Part shown: one piece after another, positions 1-7,805 of the stretch
Layout: the number at the start of each line of letters is the position of its first letter
How positions within the stretch are numbered: the first letter of the stretch is position 1
Made by a program: the position numbers and the translations under genes
The notes under the pieces: generated by a model
What the model was told of the DNA's origin: nothing
What the model saw: only the letters and a program-made list of their open reading frames with translations
Databases searched by the model: none
NCBI GenBank assembly: GCA_009908925.1
Contig: JAAAOH010000073.1
Location: forward strand, 1-16,792
Length of the DNA stretch: 16,792 nt
DNA from: Spirochaetota bacterium
GTDB taxonomy: Bacteria; Spirochaetota; Spirochaetia; DSM-27196; PWMO01
Direction: 5' to 3'

Positions 1-93
1 GACAGCGTGATCGCCTACACTCGTAATGAGAGCTATGAGCGCGCGCTCGAAAAGCTGCGGGCGATGGTTTCACAGTACCGGATTCCATTGTAA
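1..93 (+). CDS. 3' end of an unidentified gene (partial)
   Basis: Frame 1 is open from the left edge and ends at a TAA at 91-93, giving the last 30 residues of a protein that starts outside the window. The visible tail is charged and probably helical (residues RNESYERALEKLRAMVSQ, then YRIPL) and shows no motif I can assign. It is taken as coding because the frame runs cleanly to a stop nine bases before the next start codon, the spacing expected inside an operon. Its function cannot be judged from this fragment. Confidence 0.5.
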   Translation, partial: DSVIAYTRNESYERALEKLRAMVSQYRIPL

Positions 94-102
94 GTTGGAC
101 GC

Positions 103-2154
103 ATGTCAACACTCGACATCGAGCGCGTCACCACGGTCTTCGAGCGGGTCATCCCATTCCGGTTTCTCACCCAGTCGGAAAAGCGCGAGCTCGCACGTCA
201 TGTGACGCAGCGCGATTACAGGGTGGGGGAGCTCATCGTCGAGCAGGGCGATGAGGAGGACGATTCGGTCTTCATCCTCGCCGAGGGTACGGTAGAGACC
301 CGCGACGAGGCCGACGGTTCCGCCGGCCGAGTCGGCGTCATCGAGGCGGGACATTATTTCGGTGAGCGCGAATCGCTGTTCAGGGAGCCGCGCCGCTATT
401 CCGTGCGTGCGGTGGAGCCGGCCTGCTGCTACGTCGTTCCGGGCGACCGGTTTCTCGGTCTGCTCGGGGAGTCCCGGGCGTTTGCGCAGGCCCTCGGTAC
501 GATTCTTCGGGACAAACATGGCATTTTCGAGGCCTTCGACCGGTTCAAGGTGGAGCTCGTTCGCGCGGTCAATCAGGGCTATGTCAGCATGGACCGTCTA
601 CTCCCCTATTACCTGGAGCTCGAGCCGGCCCTGCATCCTCTGGTCCGCTCGGAAACCGAGATCGACTTCGGCGGGTTGAGCTACGCCGTCAGACGACTCC
701 CGGAGAACGTGACGCGTACCTTTGCCTTCCTGCTCATCGACGAGATACCCGAACCGTACCGGAATCCCGGACGCTTCTTTCCGGAGGTTCGCACACCGGC
801 GCGGCGCCGCGACGTCTGGGAGATGCTTCCGGGCAAGGTGATGGTGCTGCTCCGAAACGGCCTCTCCGATCTGATGGATCTCATCACCAATCTCTGCCTC
901 TACGCCGTGGAGGCGGGGAAGATCCGCAGCCGGGTCAAGACACCGGACGCATTGTCCCGTATCCGCGACTATCTCGAGCAACCCGAGAGCCACTCCGCCG
1001 CGGCGCGACGCGGCCTGCTGCAGCGCCTCGGTTTCGGCGACTCGGAGGTCGACGGGCTCGAATCGGTGTGGCCGGGACGGACCGTGAAGACCCTCTACGA
1101 GATCGCCTGTCATCGGGAGATGTTCAGCATCGATGTTCGCCGGCAGCGTAACAACTACAACAGTCGCAGCCTCGAGCTGTGGACCGATCAGGTGGGAAAC
1201 GCGACCGAGCGGCTCGTCGGATATCAGCCCTCGGCGCTTCCGGCGGATGTGCGCGTCCACATCATCAGCAGTAACACCCATTCGGTGACCAACTGTCTCA
1301 ACCCCTGGTTCCCGGCCCATATGGATGAGGTCTGCGAGTGGGCGCGGCGCACCGGGCATCCGTATATGGACCTCGAGTGGGAGCATCCCTACGACCGCCT
1401 CTACGCCCTCGCGAGGGACTATTTCGCCGCCTTTCCCGAGGAGGCGGAGGCGAGCCGCGCCGCCGAGGAGGGATGCGGTGTGCTGCGTCTCGAGGAGACT
1501 GCCTCCACCGGGGTGCAGGTGCAGCTGATCGACGTCTCCCGTCTCCATGAACACACGGTGGATCCGGGGGTCTCGGTTGCTCCCCGCTCCCGGGACCTCA
1601 TCGTGAACATCGATTATGCGTTCGGCGAGCAGGCGCGCCACATCATAAAGAACCTGCTGATGCTCTTCGGCCACAATCTGGAGAGCATCAATTTTCTCGG
1701 AAAGGCCGGCGCGCTCACAGGCGCGCGTGGTGATGTGCTCGCCCCGGACGCCTTCGTGGGGCAGACCACCGATACCTTTCAGCCACTTCCGGCCCCGGAT
1801 GAGGAGGCTCGCGAGCGACTCGCAGATCGCATCCCCGGGCATCAGGTGCACACGGGGCCCCTGCTCACGGTCGACGGGACCCTGCTGCAGAACCGCCGGA
1901 TGCTGCGCTTTTATCGGCACATCTGGGGATGTCTCGGCATCGAGATGGAGGGGATACACTACTATCTGCAGGTGGTCGAGGCGGCCCAGCTCGGCGTCAT
2001 CCCGCACGACATCCGTTCGCGGCTCTTCTACTACGTCTCCGACTTACCGCTCGAGCATACTGCGACCCTCTCGGCGCCGCTCGCTGCTACCGAGGGCATC
2101 CCGCCGCTGTACGCCATCACCCGTCACATTCTCAGCGAGGCACTCGCCGGCTGA
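103..2154 (+). CDS. Cyclic-nucleotide-binding domain fused to a nucleosidase/phosphorylase-like protein
   Basis: This 683-residue protein has three parts. Residues ~10-145 are a CRP-type cyclic nucleotide-binding domain (GELIVEQGDEEDDSVFILAEG, then GHYFGERESLF for the phosphate-binding cassette). Residues ~150-480 are mostly helical and unassigned. Residues ~495-683 resemble the purine nucleoside phosphorylase/AMP nucleosidase fold: GKAGALTGARGD from residue 533, HTGPLLTVDG, an EMEG motif at 614-617 (E616 as the ribose-binding Glu), and YVSDLPLEH with D647 at the position of the catalytic Asp. The last segments recall the AMP nucleosidase pattern of a Thr-rich strand, D/E-M-E, then VSDxPLH. 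No helix-turn-helix follows the sensor domain, so this is not a CRP-like transcription factor. I infer an enzyme or nucleotide-binding protein gated by a cyclic nucleotide. The central and C-terminal part may match a named DUF (possibly DUF6909, from memory and unchecked). The ATG at 103 has only a weak ribosome site but sits nine bases after the upstream stop, which suggests coupling. Confidence 0.8.
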   Translation: MSTLDIERVTTVFERVIPFRFLTQSEKRELARHVTQRDYRVGELIVEQGDEEDDSVFILAEGTVETRDEADGSAGRVGVIEAGHYFGERESLFREPRRYSVRAVEPACCYVVPGDRFLGLLGESRAFAQALGTILRDKHGIFEAFDRFKVELVRAVNQGYVSMDRLLPYYLELEPALHPLVRSETEIDFGGLSYAVRRLPENVTRTFAFLLIDEIPEPYRNPGRFFPEVRTPARRRDVWEMLPGKVMVLLRNGLSDLMDLITNLCLYAVEAGKIRSRVKTPDALSRIRDYLEQPESHSAAARRGLLQRLGFGDSEVDGLESVWPGRTVKTLYEIACHREMFSIDVRRQRNNYNSRSLELWTDQVGNATERLVGYQPSALPADVRVHIISSNTHSVTNCLNPWFPAHMDEVCEWARRTGHPYMDLEWEHPYDRLYALARDYFAAFPEEAEASRAAEEGCGVLRLEETASTGVQVQLIDVSRLHEHTVDPGVSVAPRSRDLIVNIDYAFGEQARHIIKNLLMLFGHNLESINFLGKAGALTGARGDVLAPDAFVGQTTDTFQPLPAPDEEARERLADRIPGHQVHTGPLLTVDGTLLQNRRMLRFYRHIWGCLGIEMEGIHYYLQVVEAAQLGVIPHDIRSRLFYYVSDLPLEHTATLSAPLAATEGIPPLYAITRHILSEALAG

Positions 2155-2181
2155 GCGACTGGCGGTGCCGGCTGCCGCGCC

Positions 2182-2200
2182 CCCGGTGCGCGGCACCGGG
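2182..2200. terminator. Hairpin between convergent genes
   Basis: A perfect 8-bp inverted repeat (CCCGGTGC / GCACCGGG) with a three-base GCG loop lies in the 54-base gap between two convergent genes. It has no T-tract on either side. It is therefore a plausible transcription barrier or RNA 3'-end stabiliser rather than a textbook intrinsic terminator. Confidence 0.5.
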
Positions 2201-2208
2201 CCACTGGC

Positions 2209-3078
2209 TCAGCCCAGGTACTCCTCGAGCGCCCCGCGGGTGCGCTCCACTTCAGCGTCCAGCTGCTCGGCGCATTCGCCTATCACTGCACCCGCCTCCG
2301 TTTCGGCCTCCGCCCCGGCCGCCTCCGTCTCCACCGAGGCCGCTTCCGCCGCTGCGGCTTCCATCCGTTTGATCAGCGCATGCAGGGCCGGCGCGCCGCT
2401 GTTTGCGGCGGGGCCGGCGAGGCTGTGAGCCGCCGCGCGGATGGCGGCGGCGTCGCCGGAGGCGAGGGCGGCTTTCACGGCGGCGTGTCGTTCGTCGATG
2501 ATGTCGAGGAAGCGCGAGACGACGGTTCGTGCGAGCCTCTCGGAGCCGAGGCGCGCCTCTAGCTCGGCGGGGACGAAGGCGGTCTCCGCGCCGGCGCGGG
2601 TACCGAGGGCGCCGCCTGTGGAACTCGAGGTGCCTGCGGCCAGGCGCGCGGCCAGGCGCGCGGCATCCGGTCCGGGCTCCCGCGGGGCGACATATCGACG
2701 CAGCACCTCGCCGAGCGTGGCGTCATCTATCGGCTTCTCTACTACGGTATCGATGCCGGCCGCGCTGCAGGCCTCCCGGTCATCGGCATCGGCGTACGCC
2801 GTCACCGCGACGATGGGCACGCTGCGATCCTGCACCGGTGAGTCGTCCTCCCGGATCGCACGGGCGGTCTCGACACCCGTCATGTCCGGGAGCTGGAGGT
2901 CCATCAGGACAAGGCTGTAGGAGTGCTCGGAAAGGCGGTCGATCGCCTCCGTGCCGCTGTAGGCTGCGTCGGCGACAAACCCTGCGCGCGCCACCAGCCG
3001 CCGGGTAACGACGCTGTTGATGCGGTTATCTTCGACCACGAGGACGTCGCCGCGGGTTGCCCGGTGGTCGGTGCTCAT
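2209..3078 (-). CDS. Receiver-Hpt phosphorelay protein
   Basis: This 289-residue protein starts with a CheY-like receiver (residues ~10-130): acidic pair E16/D17, phospho-acceptor D60 in VLMDLQLPDM, T93 in VAVTAYA and K115 in VEKPID. An Ala/Gly-rich linker (~131-165) leads to a histidine phosphotransfer domain (~168-240) with phospho-accepting H218 in AHSLAGPAANSGA. A Glu/Ala-rich low-complexity stretch (~240-262) interrupts the final helix. There is no DNA-binding or enzymatic output, so the protein should relay phosphate. Its natural partner is the hybrid kinase two genes upstream, whose own receiver could pass phosphate to H218. The ATG overlaps the stop of the CheB/CheR gene by four bases (ATGA at 3078-3075), which implies translational coupling. 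A GGAGGG lies about a dozen bases before the start. Confidence 0.9.
   Translation of the reverse strand: MSTDHRATRGDVLVVEDNRINSVVTRRLVARAGFVADAAYSGTEAIDRLSEHSYSLVLMDLQLPDMTGVETARAIREDDSPVQDRSVPIVAVTAYADADDREACSAAGIDTVVEKPIDDATLGEVLRRYVAPREPGPDAARLAARLAAGTSSSTGGALGTRAGAETAFVPAELEARLGSERLARTVVSRFLDIIDERHAAVKAALASGDAAAIRAAAHSLAGPAANSGAPALHALIKRMEAAAAEAASVETEAAGAEAETEAGAVIGECAEQLDAEVERTRGALEEYLG
2638..2661. repeat. Two tandem copies of a 12-bp repeat in the receiver-Hpt linker
   Basis: GGCCAGGCGCGC occurs twice in tandem without a mismatch. On the minus strand it encodes part of the ARLAARL linker sequence of the receiver-Hpt protein. The copy number could change by slippage without breaking the frame, altering only linker length. 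Confidence 0.7.
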
Positions 3079-6038
3079 TCCCGCTCGAGTCCCTCCGGGT
3101 CGTCGATTTCTCTGATGTTGAACACGGCGCCATCTATCTCACCGTCGTGGTCGTAGATGGGATTGCCGGTGACGGAGAGCGCCAGGTCCGTACGGTCCGG
3201 ACGAACGACCCGGTGGACGAAGCCGGCTACGGGCTGCCTGCGTGCGAGCACCTGCGCGAACGGAAGCTCATCGGAAGGGATTTCGTTGCCGTCGAGATCC
3301 GTGATGCGAAATCGGCTGTCGTCGAAGGTCATCCGACCGAGCTCGTTGCGGGACAGGCCGAGAAGCTCCTCCGCACGCTTATTGGCGAAGATGATGGAGC
3401 CCGTATGGTCGACCATGGTGATGGCCGTCGGGTTGGATTCGAGCACGCGCATCATGAGCTCCTGCTGTTGCTGGAGCTCATGCTCGCTGTGTTTGCGTCG
3501 CGTGATGTCCACGAGGGTGACCACGACACCGCCAACCTGGTCTTCGCTCGTACGATACGGCTGCACTTTCAGAAGCAGCCAGGTGTCGAGCTTCGACTGG
3601 ACTTCGATCTCCCGCGGCACCTGCGAGTGCAGCACCTCGAGGATATCGTCCTCGAGCTGTTCGTACATCAGGTTGTGCGATATGTCGCTCAACGGCCTGC
3701 CGATATCGCTCTTTATGAGGTTTACCTGTTTCGTTACCGGTGGGGTGAACTTGCGCACCCGCAGGTCGTGATCAAGAAACACCGTGCCGATGTCGGTGCT
3801 CGCCAGAAGATTGTTCATGTCGGCGTTGAGCTCAGAGAGCTCCTCGATCTTCTTCTGATACTCGGAGTTCACGGTGATGAGCTCTTCGTTGACCGATTGG
3901 AGTTCCTCGTTTGTGCTCTGTAACTCCTCGTTGGAGGAGACGAGTTCTTCATTGGTGGCCTGCAGCTCCTCGTTGGAAGTCTCGAGCTCCTCGATCGTTG
4001 CCTGGAGGTTCTCCCTGGTGTACTGCAGGTCACTTTCGAGATCGCTGATGCGACGCTTGACCGCCTCATCGAGCCGGAAAGGCGTTGCCTCTTCTCTTCC
4101 GCTGTCGCCGTCCTCTTCCTTCTCGAACAGTACGGCGTAGACTTCGCGGCCTTCCCCTATCCCGAGTGGTTTCACGCGCAGTTGCATAGACGTCTCGCCG
4201 TCGGAGCCGGGGAGATGTATTCCGCTGTAGGCGACTTCTTTGTTCTCTTCCACCGCGTTTTGAAGGGCCGTGCCGAGAGGAACCGAAAGCTCTTCCCTCG
4301 TCATTCGGGAGATGTTGAAGTCGAGGCGTCCCGCAGGTAGCTTCATGAACTCCGATATATCCCCGAAGATGTGCAGCACGGTGCGGTTCTCGTCCACGAG
4401 TACGCCGGGTGGCAGAAATCCCTCGATGAGGTTGGACCATACCCGGTCCGATCCGAGTGCGGCTGCTGCCGATGTGGCGCTGGAGCTCGTGGGAGCGCCG
4501 GCGCTCAGGCGTTTGTCGTCAACCCCGCCACGGCTCGCGCTCAGTGGGGTGTGAACTTGCGGACGTACGCTCGCCGTCCCGAGCTCCTTCGGTGCCATAT
4601 GGGGGCGCTCCGGCTGACCGCCGCCCTTGTAGTGGAAGATCTTCCAGCGGATGTCGACGTTACTGAAGTACACCGAATGTTCGCCGATGGTTTCGCTGGT
4701 TCCCAGCAAGAGGTATCCCTCGTCGGCAAGGCTGAACATGAAGTTCGAGATGACCTGTTTCTGAAGCGACGGCTGGAGGTAAATCAGGAGATTGCGGCAA
4801 CTCACCAGGTCGACGCGCCGGAACGGCGGGTCTTTGAAGATATTGTGATAGGCGAAAATCACCATCTCCCGGACGGCCTGCGCAACCTGGTAGTTCTCGC
4901 CCTTCTTCACGAAGTACTTCCCGAGGCGATCGAGAGACGCGTCGGCTGCAATGCTCTCCGGATAGATCCCGTAGGAGGCAAACTCCACCGCGTCCCTGTC
5001 GATGTCGGTGGCGAAGATCTTCACCGGCACCTGCCTGTCGTTCTCGCCCATGTACTCGGCGAGGAGGATGGCAAGGCTGTAGGCTTCCTCGCCCGTCGAG
5101 CAGCCCGGAACCCAGATCCGAAGGGGGTCGTTCGGTCCCTTGCCGCGCAGCAGCTCGGGAAGAACCTCGACCCTGAGTTGCTCGAACGCCTCGGGGTCCC
5201 GGAAGAAGCGCGTGACGCCGATGAGAATCTCCTTGAAGAGGGTCTGCACCTCCTCGGGGCCCTCCTCGAGCATCTGCACGTAAGAATGAATGTCGTGTAC
5301 CTGGTTGATTCCCATCCGCCGCTCGATGCGGCGGATAATGGTGCTCTCCTTGTACGAGGAGAGGTCCACACCGGTTCTCCGCTTAATCAGCATGAAGATC
5401 TTCGAGAGCATGCTCCCGTCGGAGATTTCCCCGGCGCTGTCGTCCGGAGCCAGGGCGACGCTGCCGGAGGTGAAGGTGGCAAGCTCCGAGGCGATGCGCT
5501 CGGGCGGGTGGGTAAAGTCGACGATGCCGGTGGCTGCGGCGCTGCGCGGCATGCCGTCGAACTTCGCGCTCTCTTCATCCTGCGCCATGGTGATGCCGCC
5601 GGCTTCCTTGATTGCGCGCAGACCACGGGTCCCGTCGCTCCCGGTGCCGGAAAGCACGATACCGATGGCTCGCTCGCCGAAGTCGTCGGCAAGAGACTCG
5701 AAGAACAGGTCGATGGGCAGATTCAGTCCCTTCGGCTGCTCGGTCAGAAAGAGCCTGCCCGAGAACACCGTCATGTTCTTTCGCCGCGGAATGAGGTACA
5801 CGGTATCCGGCTGGATACGGACGCCGTCCTCGGCCTCATAGATGGGCATCTGCGTGTGCTTGCCGAGCAGCTCACCCATCAGGCTCTTGTAGTCGGGCGA
5901 GAGATGCTGGACGATAACGTACGCCAGGTTTGCCCGGCGGGGCAGGTTCTCGAAGAAGAGCTCGAGGGCTTCGAGGCCGCCCGCCGACGCCCCGATGCCG
6001 ACCACAAAGAAGTTCTCGTTCCGGTTCTCCTGTGTCAT
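3075..6038 (-). CDS. CheB-CheR fusion with coiled coil and PAS domains
   Basis: This 987-residue protein joins both chemoreceptor-modifying enzymes. Residues ~9-190 are a CheB methylesterase with the catalytic set S18 (GIGASAGG), H45 (IVQHLSPD) and D135 (GTGSDGTRG), but without the usual N-terminal receiver. Residues ~205-480 are a CheR methyltransferase with the SAM-binding motif GCSTGEEAYSLAI and SCRNLLIYL. A PAS-like segment (~535-640) follows, then a long coiled coil (~650-735) made of repeated SNEELQxT units, and two PAS domains (~740-855 and ~860-978). The protein ends after the last PAS with no kinase. Fusions of this layout are known in bacteria and are often attached to histidine kinases; here the kinase is the separate gene just upstream. 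The ATG at 6038 overlaps the kinase stop by four bases and has little ribosome site of its own. No methyl-accepting receptor or CheA lies in the window, so the methylated target is unknown. Confidence 0.93.
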   Translation of the reverse strand: MTQENRNENFFVVGIGASAGGLEALELFFENLPRRANLAYVIVQHLSPDYKSLMGELLGKHTQMPIYEAEDGVRIQPDTVYLIPRRKNMTVFSGRLFLTEQPKGLNLPIDLFFESLADDFGERAIGIVLSGTGSDGTRGLRAIKEAGGITMAQDEESAKFDGMPRSAAATGIVDFTHPPERIASELATFTSGSVALAPDDSAGEISDGSMLSKIFMLIKRRTGVDLSSYKESTIIRRIERRMGINQVHDIHSYVQMLEEGPEEVQTLFKEILIGVTRFFRDPEAFEQLRVEVLPELLRGKGPNDPLRIWVPGCSTGEEAYSLAILLAEYMGENDRQVPVKIFATDIDRDAVEFASYGIYPESIAADASLDRLGKYFVKKGENYQVAQAVREMVIFAYHNIFKDPPFRRVDLVSCRNLLIYLQPSLQKQVISNFMFSLADEGYLLLGTSETIGEHSVYFSNVDIRWKIFHYKGGGQPERPHMAPKELGTASVRPQVHTPLSASRGGVDDKRLSAGAPTSSSATSAAAALGSDRVWSNLIEGFLPPGVLVDENRTVLHIFGDISEFMKLPAGRLDFNISRMTREELSVPLGTALQNAVEENKEVAYSGIHLPGSDGETSMQLRVKPLGIGEGREVYAVLFEKEEDGDSGREEATPFRLDEAVKRRISDLESDLQYTRENLQATIEELETSNEELQATNEELVSSNEELQSTNEELQSVNEELITVNSEYQKKIEELSELNADMNNLLASTDIGTVFLDHDLRVRKFTPPVTKQVNLIKSDIGRPLSDISHNLMYEQLEDDILEVLHSQVPREIEVQSKLDTWLLLKVQPYRTSEDQVGGVVVTLVDITRRKHSEHELQQQQELMMRVLESNPTAITMVDHTGSIIFANKRAEELLGLSRNELGRMTFDDSRFRITDLDGNEIPSDELPFAQVLARRQPVAGFVHRVVRPDRTDLALSVTGNPIYDHDGEIDGAVFNIREIDDPEGLERE
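3879..4004. repeat. Six degenerate 21-bp repeats encoding coiled-coil heptads
   Basis: Six consecutive 21-bp units begin at 3879, 3900, 3921, 3942, 3963 and 3984. Most share a CTCCTCGTTG or CTCTTCGTTG core on the plus strand. On the coding minus strand each unit gives one heptad of the type S/T-N-E-E-L-Q-x. The unit length equals exactly seven codons, so gain or loss of a unit would keep the frame and change coiled-coil length by one heptad. Confidence 0.85.
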
Positions 6039-7786
6039 CCTGTCTGATCCGCCGCACCGAAGATTTCGTGTATCCGTGCGAGCACGGTGTCCTGCGTGAA
6101 GGGTTTCGCGATGTAGCCGTTCATCCCGGCTTCGATGAACCGTTCCTGGTCGCCCGCCATCGCGTGCGCGGTGATCGCGACGATGGGAATGCTCGGGTTT
6201 TTCACGGCAGCCCTGCCGCCACGGACCTCGCGTGTTGCAGCGATCCCGTCCATCCCCGGCATGGAGATGTCCATCAGCACGGCGTCGAAATCACGTTCCA
6301 CCAGATGTTCGATGACCGCCGTGCCGCTTCGTACCGTCTCCACGAGGTAGCCGCTCTTCTCGAGAATCTTCCGCAGCACGAGGGCGTTAATCGCGTTGTC
6401 CTCGGCGACCAGGATGTGCCTGGGTGCCGCGGAGAGATTCGCCGTGTTCTCCTCTTCCTGCCCGGTTGTCCGTTGTTGCGGGAGCGCTTCGCCGCCGCCG
6501 TCGCCCGGGTTGCCCTCGACAAGCGGGAAGGTTAACCGAAACAGGCTTCCGGCGCCGGGGGTGCTCTCGAAGGTGAGGTTGCCGCCGAGGCGTCGCGCAA
6601 GCTGCCGGGATATACTCAACCCGAGTCCCGCGCCTCCGTAACGCCGCGAGAGAGAGCCGTCCGCCTGAGTGAAACTCTCGAAGATACGCTCACGATCCGC
6701 CTCATCAATGCCCGGCCCTGTGTCGACAACCTCGAAGATAACCTCGGCCCGGGTATTGTCCGGCCGGGCTCGAATGGAGATGGACCCTTCCTCGGTGAAC
6801 TTCACCGCATTGGACACGAGGTTGACGAGAATCTGTCTCGTGCGGTTCCTGTCTCCCTCTATCAGGCGCGGCAGGGTGTCGGAGCGCTCGATGTGAAGCT
6901 CCACGCTCTTCGCATCGGCGAGTTGCTGAAACAGGTCGCGAATCGCACCGAGAAGCTCATCCGTATCGAAGGTTTCGGTGTCGATGGCCAGTTTGTTTGC
7001 TTCGATCTTCGAAAGGTCGAGGATATCGTCGATGATGGCGAGCAACGAGCGGGCGGAGCTGTAGACCTTCTGAAGATACTCCCGCTGCTCGGCGTCGAGC
7101 TCCGTGTCGAGGACGAGCTCCGTGAGCGCAAGCACGCCGTTCATCGGCGTGCGGATTTCGTGGCTCATGTTTGCGAGAAAGGTGCTCTTTGCGGCATTTG
7201 CCGCGACAGCTTCCTCCTTCGCGACCCGCAGATCGTCCTCCATAAGACGGCGCTCGGTGATGTCGGTGATGGCCATAAGACACTGATGCTCGCCCGCCCG
7301 GTTTGCTTCGAAGCGGCTCTCCGCCCGCCCCCAGCGCCGGTTTCCGTCCCGTGCGGCAATCTCGATCTCGAGCCGAGGGTTCTGCGGGTTGCTCTCGGAA
7401 CCGCGGAATACGGCCCTGAGATGCTCGAAAAGGGGCGTGTGAAAGGCAGGGTCGATGAAGACCACCATCGGTTTCCCGACGAGCACCTTGCCGCTCGATC
7501 CGAACAGCCTGGCTGCGGCGTCATTCATCTCGCGGATGACGCCCTCGGGAGATAAAACGAGGTAGGCTACGGGTGCCCGGTCGAAGAGCAGCTGATACCG
7601 CTCCCGGGCCGCCTCCAAATCCGACTCGCTGCGGAGCAGCTCGTCATTCTGCATCTCGAGCTCGATCTGATGCACTCTCAGCTCGTAGATCAGTCTATCG
7701 TTCGCCTGCTGACCGGCGAGATCCTCGTTGCCGGCGCGCTCCTCGGCCCGGGCCCGGATCTCCCGCTTGCGTTCTTCCGAAAGCAC
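6035..7786 (-). CDS. PAS-containing hybrid sensor histidine kinase
   Basis: This is a cytoplasmic hybrid kinase of 583 residues. A short coiled coil (~10-60, with ELRVHQIELEMQNDELLRSE) precedes a PAS domain (~60-185). The dimerisation domain carries the phospho-accepting H209 in FLANMSHEIRTPMNGV. The ATPase domain (~310-430) has the N box (NLVSNAVKF), DTGPGI and GGAGLGLSI. A C-terminal receiver (~455-575) has AEDN, acceptor D506 in VLMDISMPGMDG, and the ITAHA and AKPF motifs. No membrane segment is visible. The frame is open upstream to 7930, but that would overlap the 3' part of the ThrH gene. I chose the GTG at 7786 because a GGAGG lies six bases before it and the start falls 19 bases after the ThrH stop. 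The stop overlaps the CheB/CheR start (ATGA). Phosphate probably flows H209 to D506, then to the Hpt domain of the last gene of the group. Confidence 0.92.
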   Translation of the reverse strand: MLSEERKREIRARAEERAGNEDLAGQQANDRLIYELRVHQIELEMQNDELLRSESDLEAARERYQLLFDRAPVAYLVLSPEGVIREMNDAAARLFGSSGKVLVGKPMVVFIDPAFHTPLFEHLRAVFRGSESNPQNPRLEIEIAARDGNRRWGRAESRFEANRAGEHQCLMAITDITERRLMEDDLRVAKEEAVAANAAKSTFLANMSHEIRTPMNGVLALTELVLDTELDAEQREYLQKVYSSARSLLAIIDDILDLSKIEANKLAIDTETFDTDELLGAIRDLFQQLADAKSVELHIERSDTLPRLIEGDRNRTRQILVNLVSNAVKFTEEGSISIRARPDNTRAEVIFEVVDTGPGIDEADRERIFESFTQADGSLSRRYGGAGLGLSISRQLARRLGGNLTFESTPGAGSLFRLTFPLVEGNPGDGGGEALPQQRTTGQEEENTANLSAAPRHILVAEDNAINALVLRKILEKSGYLVETVRSGTAVIEHLVERDFDAVLMDISMPGMDGIAATREVRGGRAAVKNPSIPIVAITAHAMAGDQERFIEAGMNGYIAKPFTQDTVLARIHEIFGAADQTG

Positions 7787-7792
7787 AAAGGT

Positions 7793-7797
7793 CCTCC
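7793..7797 (-). promoter_or_regulatory. Ribosome binding site that fixes the hybrid kinase start
   Basis: On the minus strand GGAGG sits six bases upstream of the GTG at 7786, inside the short gap after the ThrH stop codon. It supports this GTG over any start inside the ThrH gene. Confidence 0.7.
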
Positions 7798-7805
7798 GCC
7801 GTACA

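Noticed and set aside
598..2007. Minus-strand open frame (469 codons) opposite the cyclic-nucleotide/nucleosidase gene
   Set aside because: The plus-strand reading has clear domains; this one has none and no ribosome site or operon context.
4371..6047. Long plus-strand open frame (558 codons) antisense to the CheB/CheR gene
   Set aside because: It lies wholly opposite a gene with complete catalytic motifs, its translation has no recognisable domain, and long antisense frames are common at this GC content.
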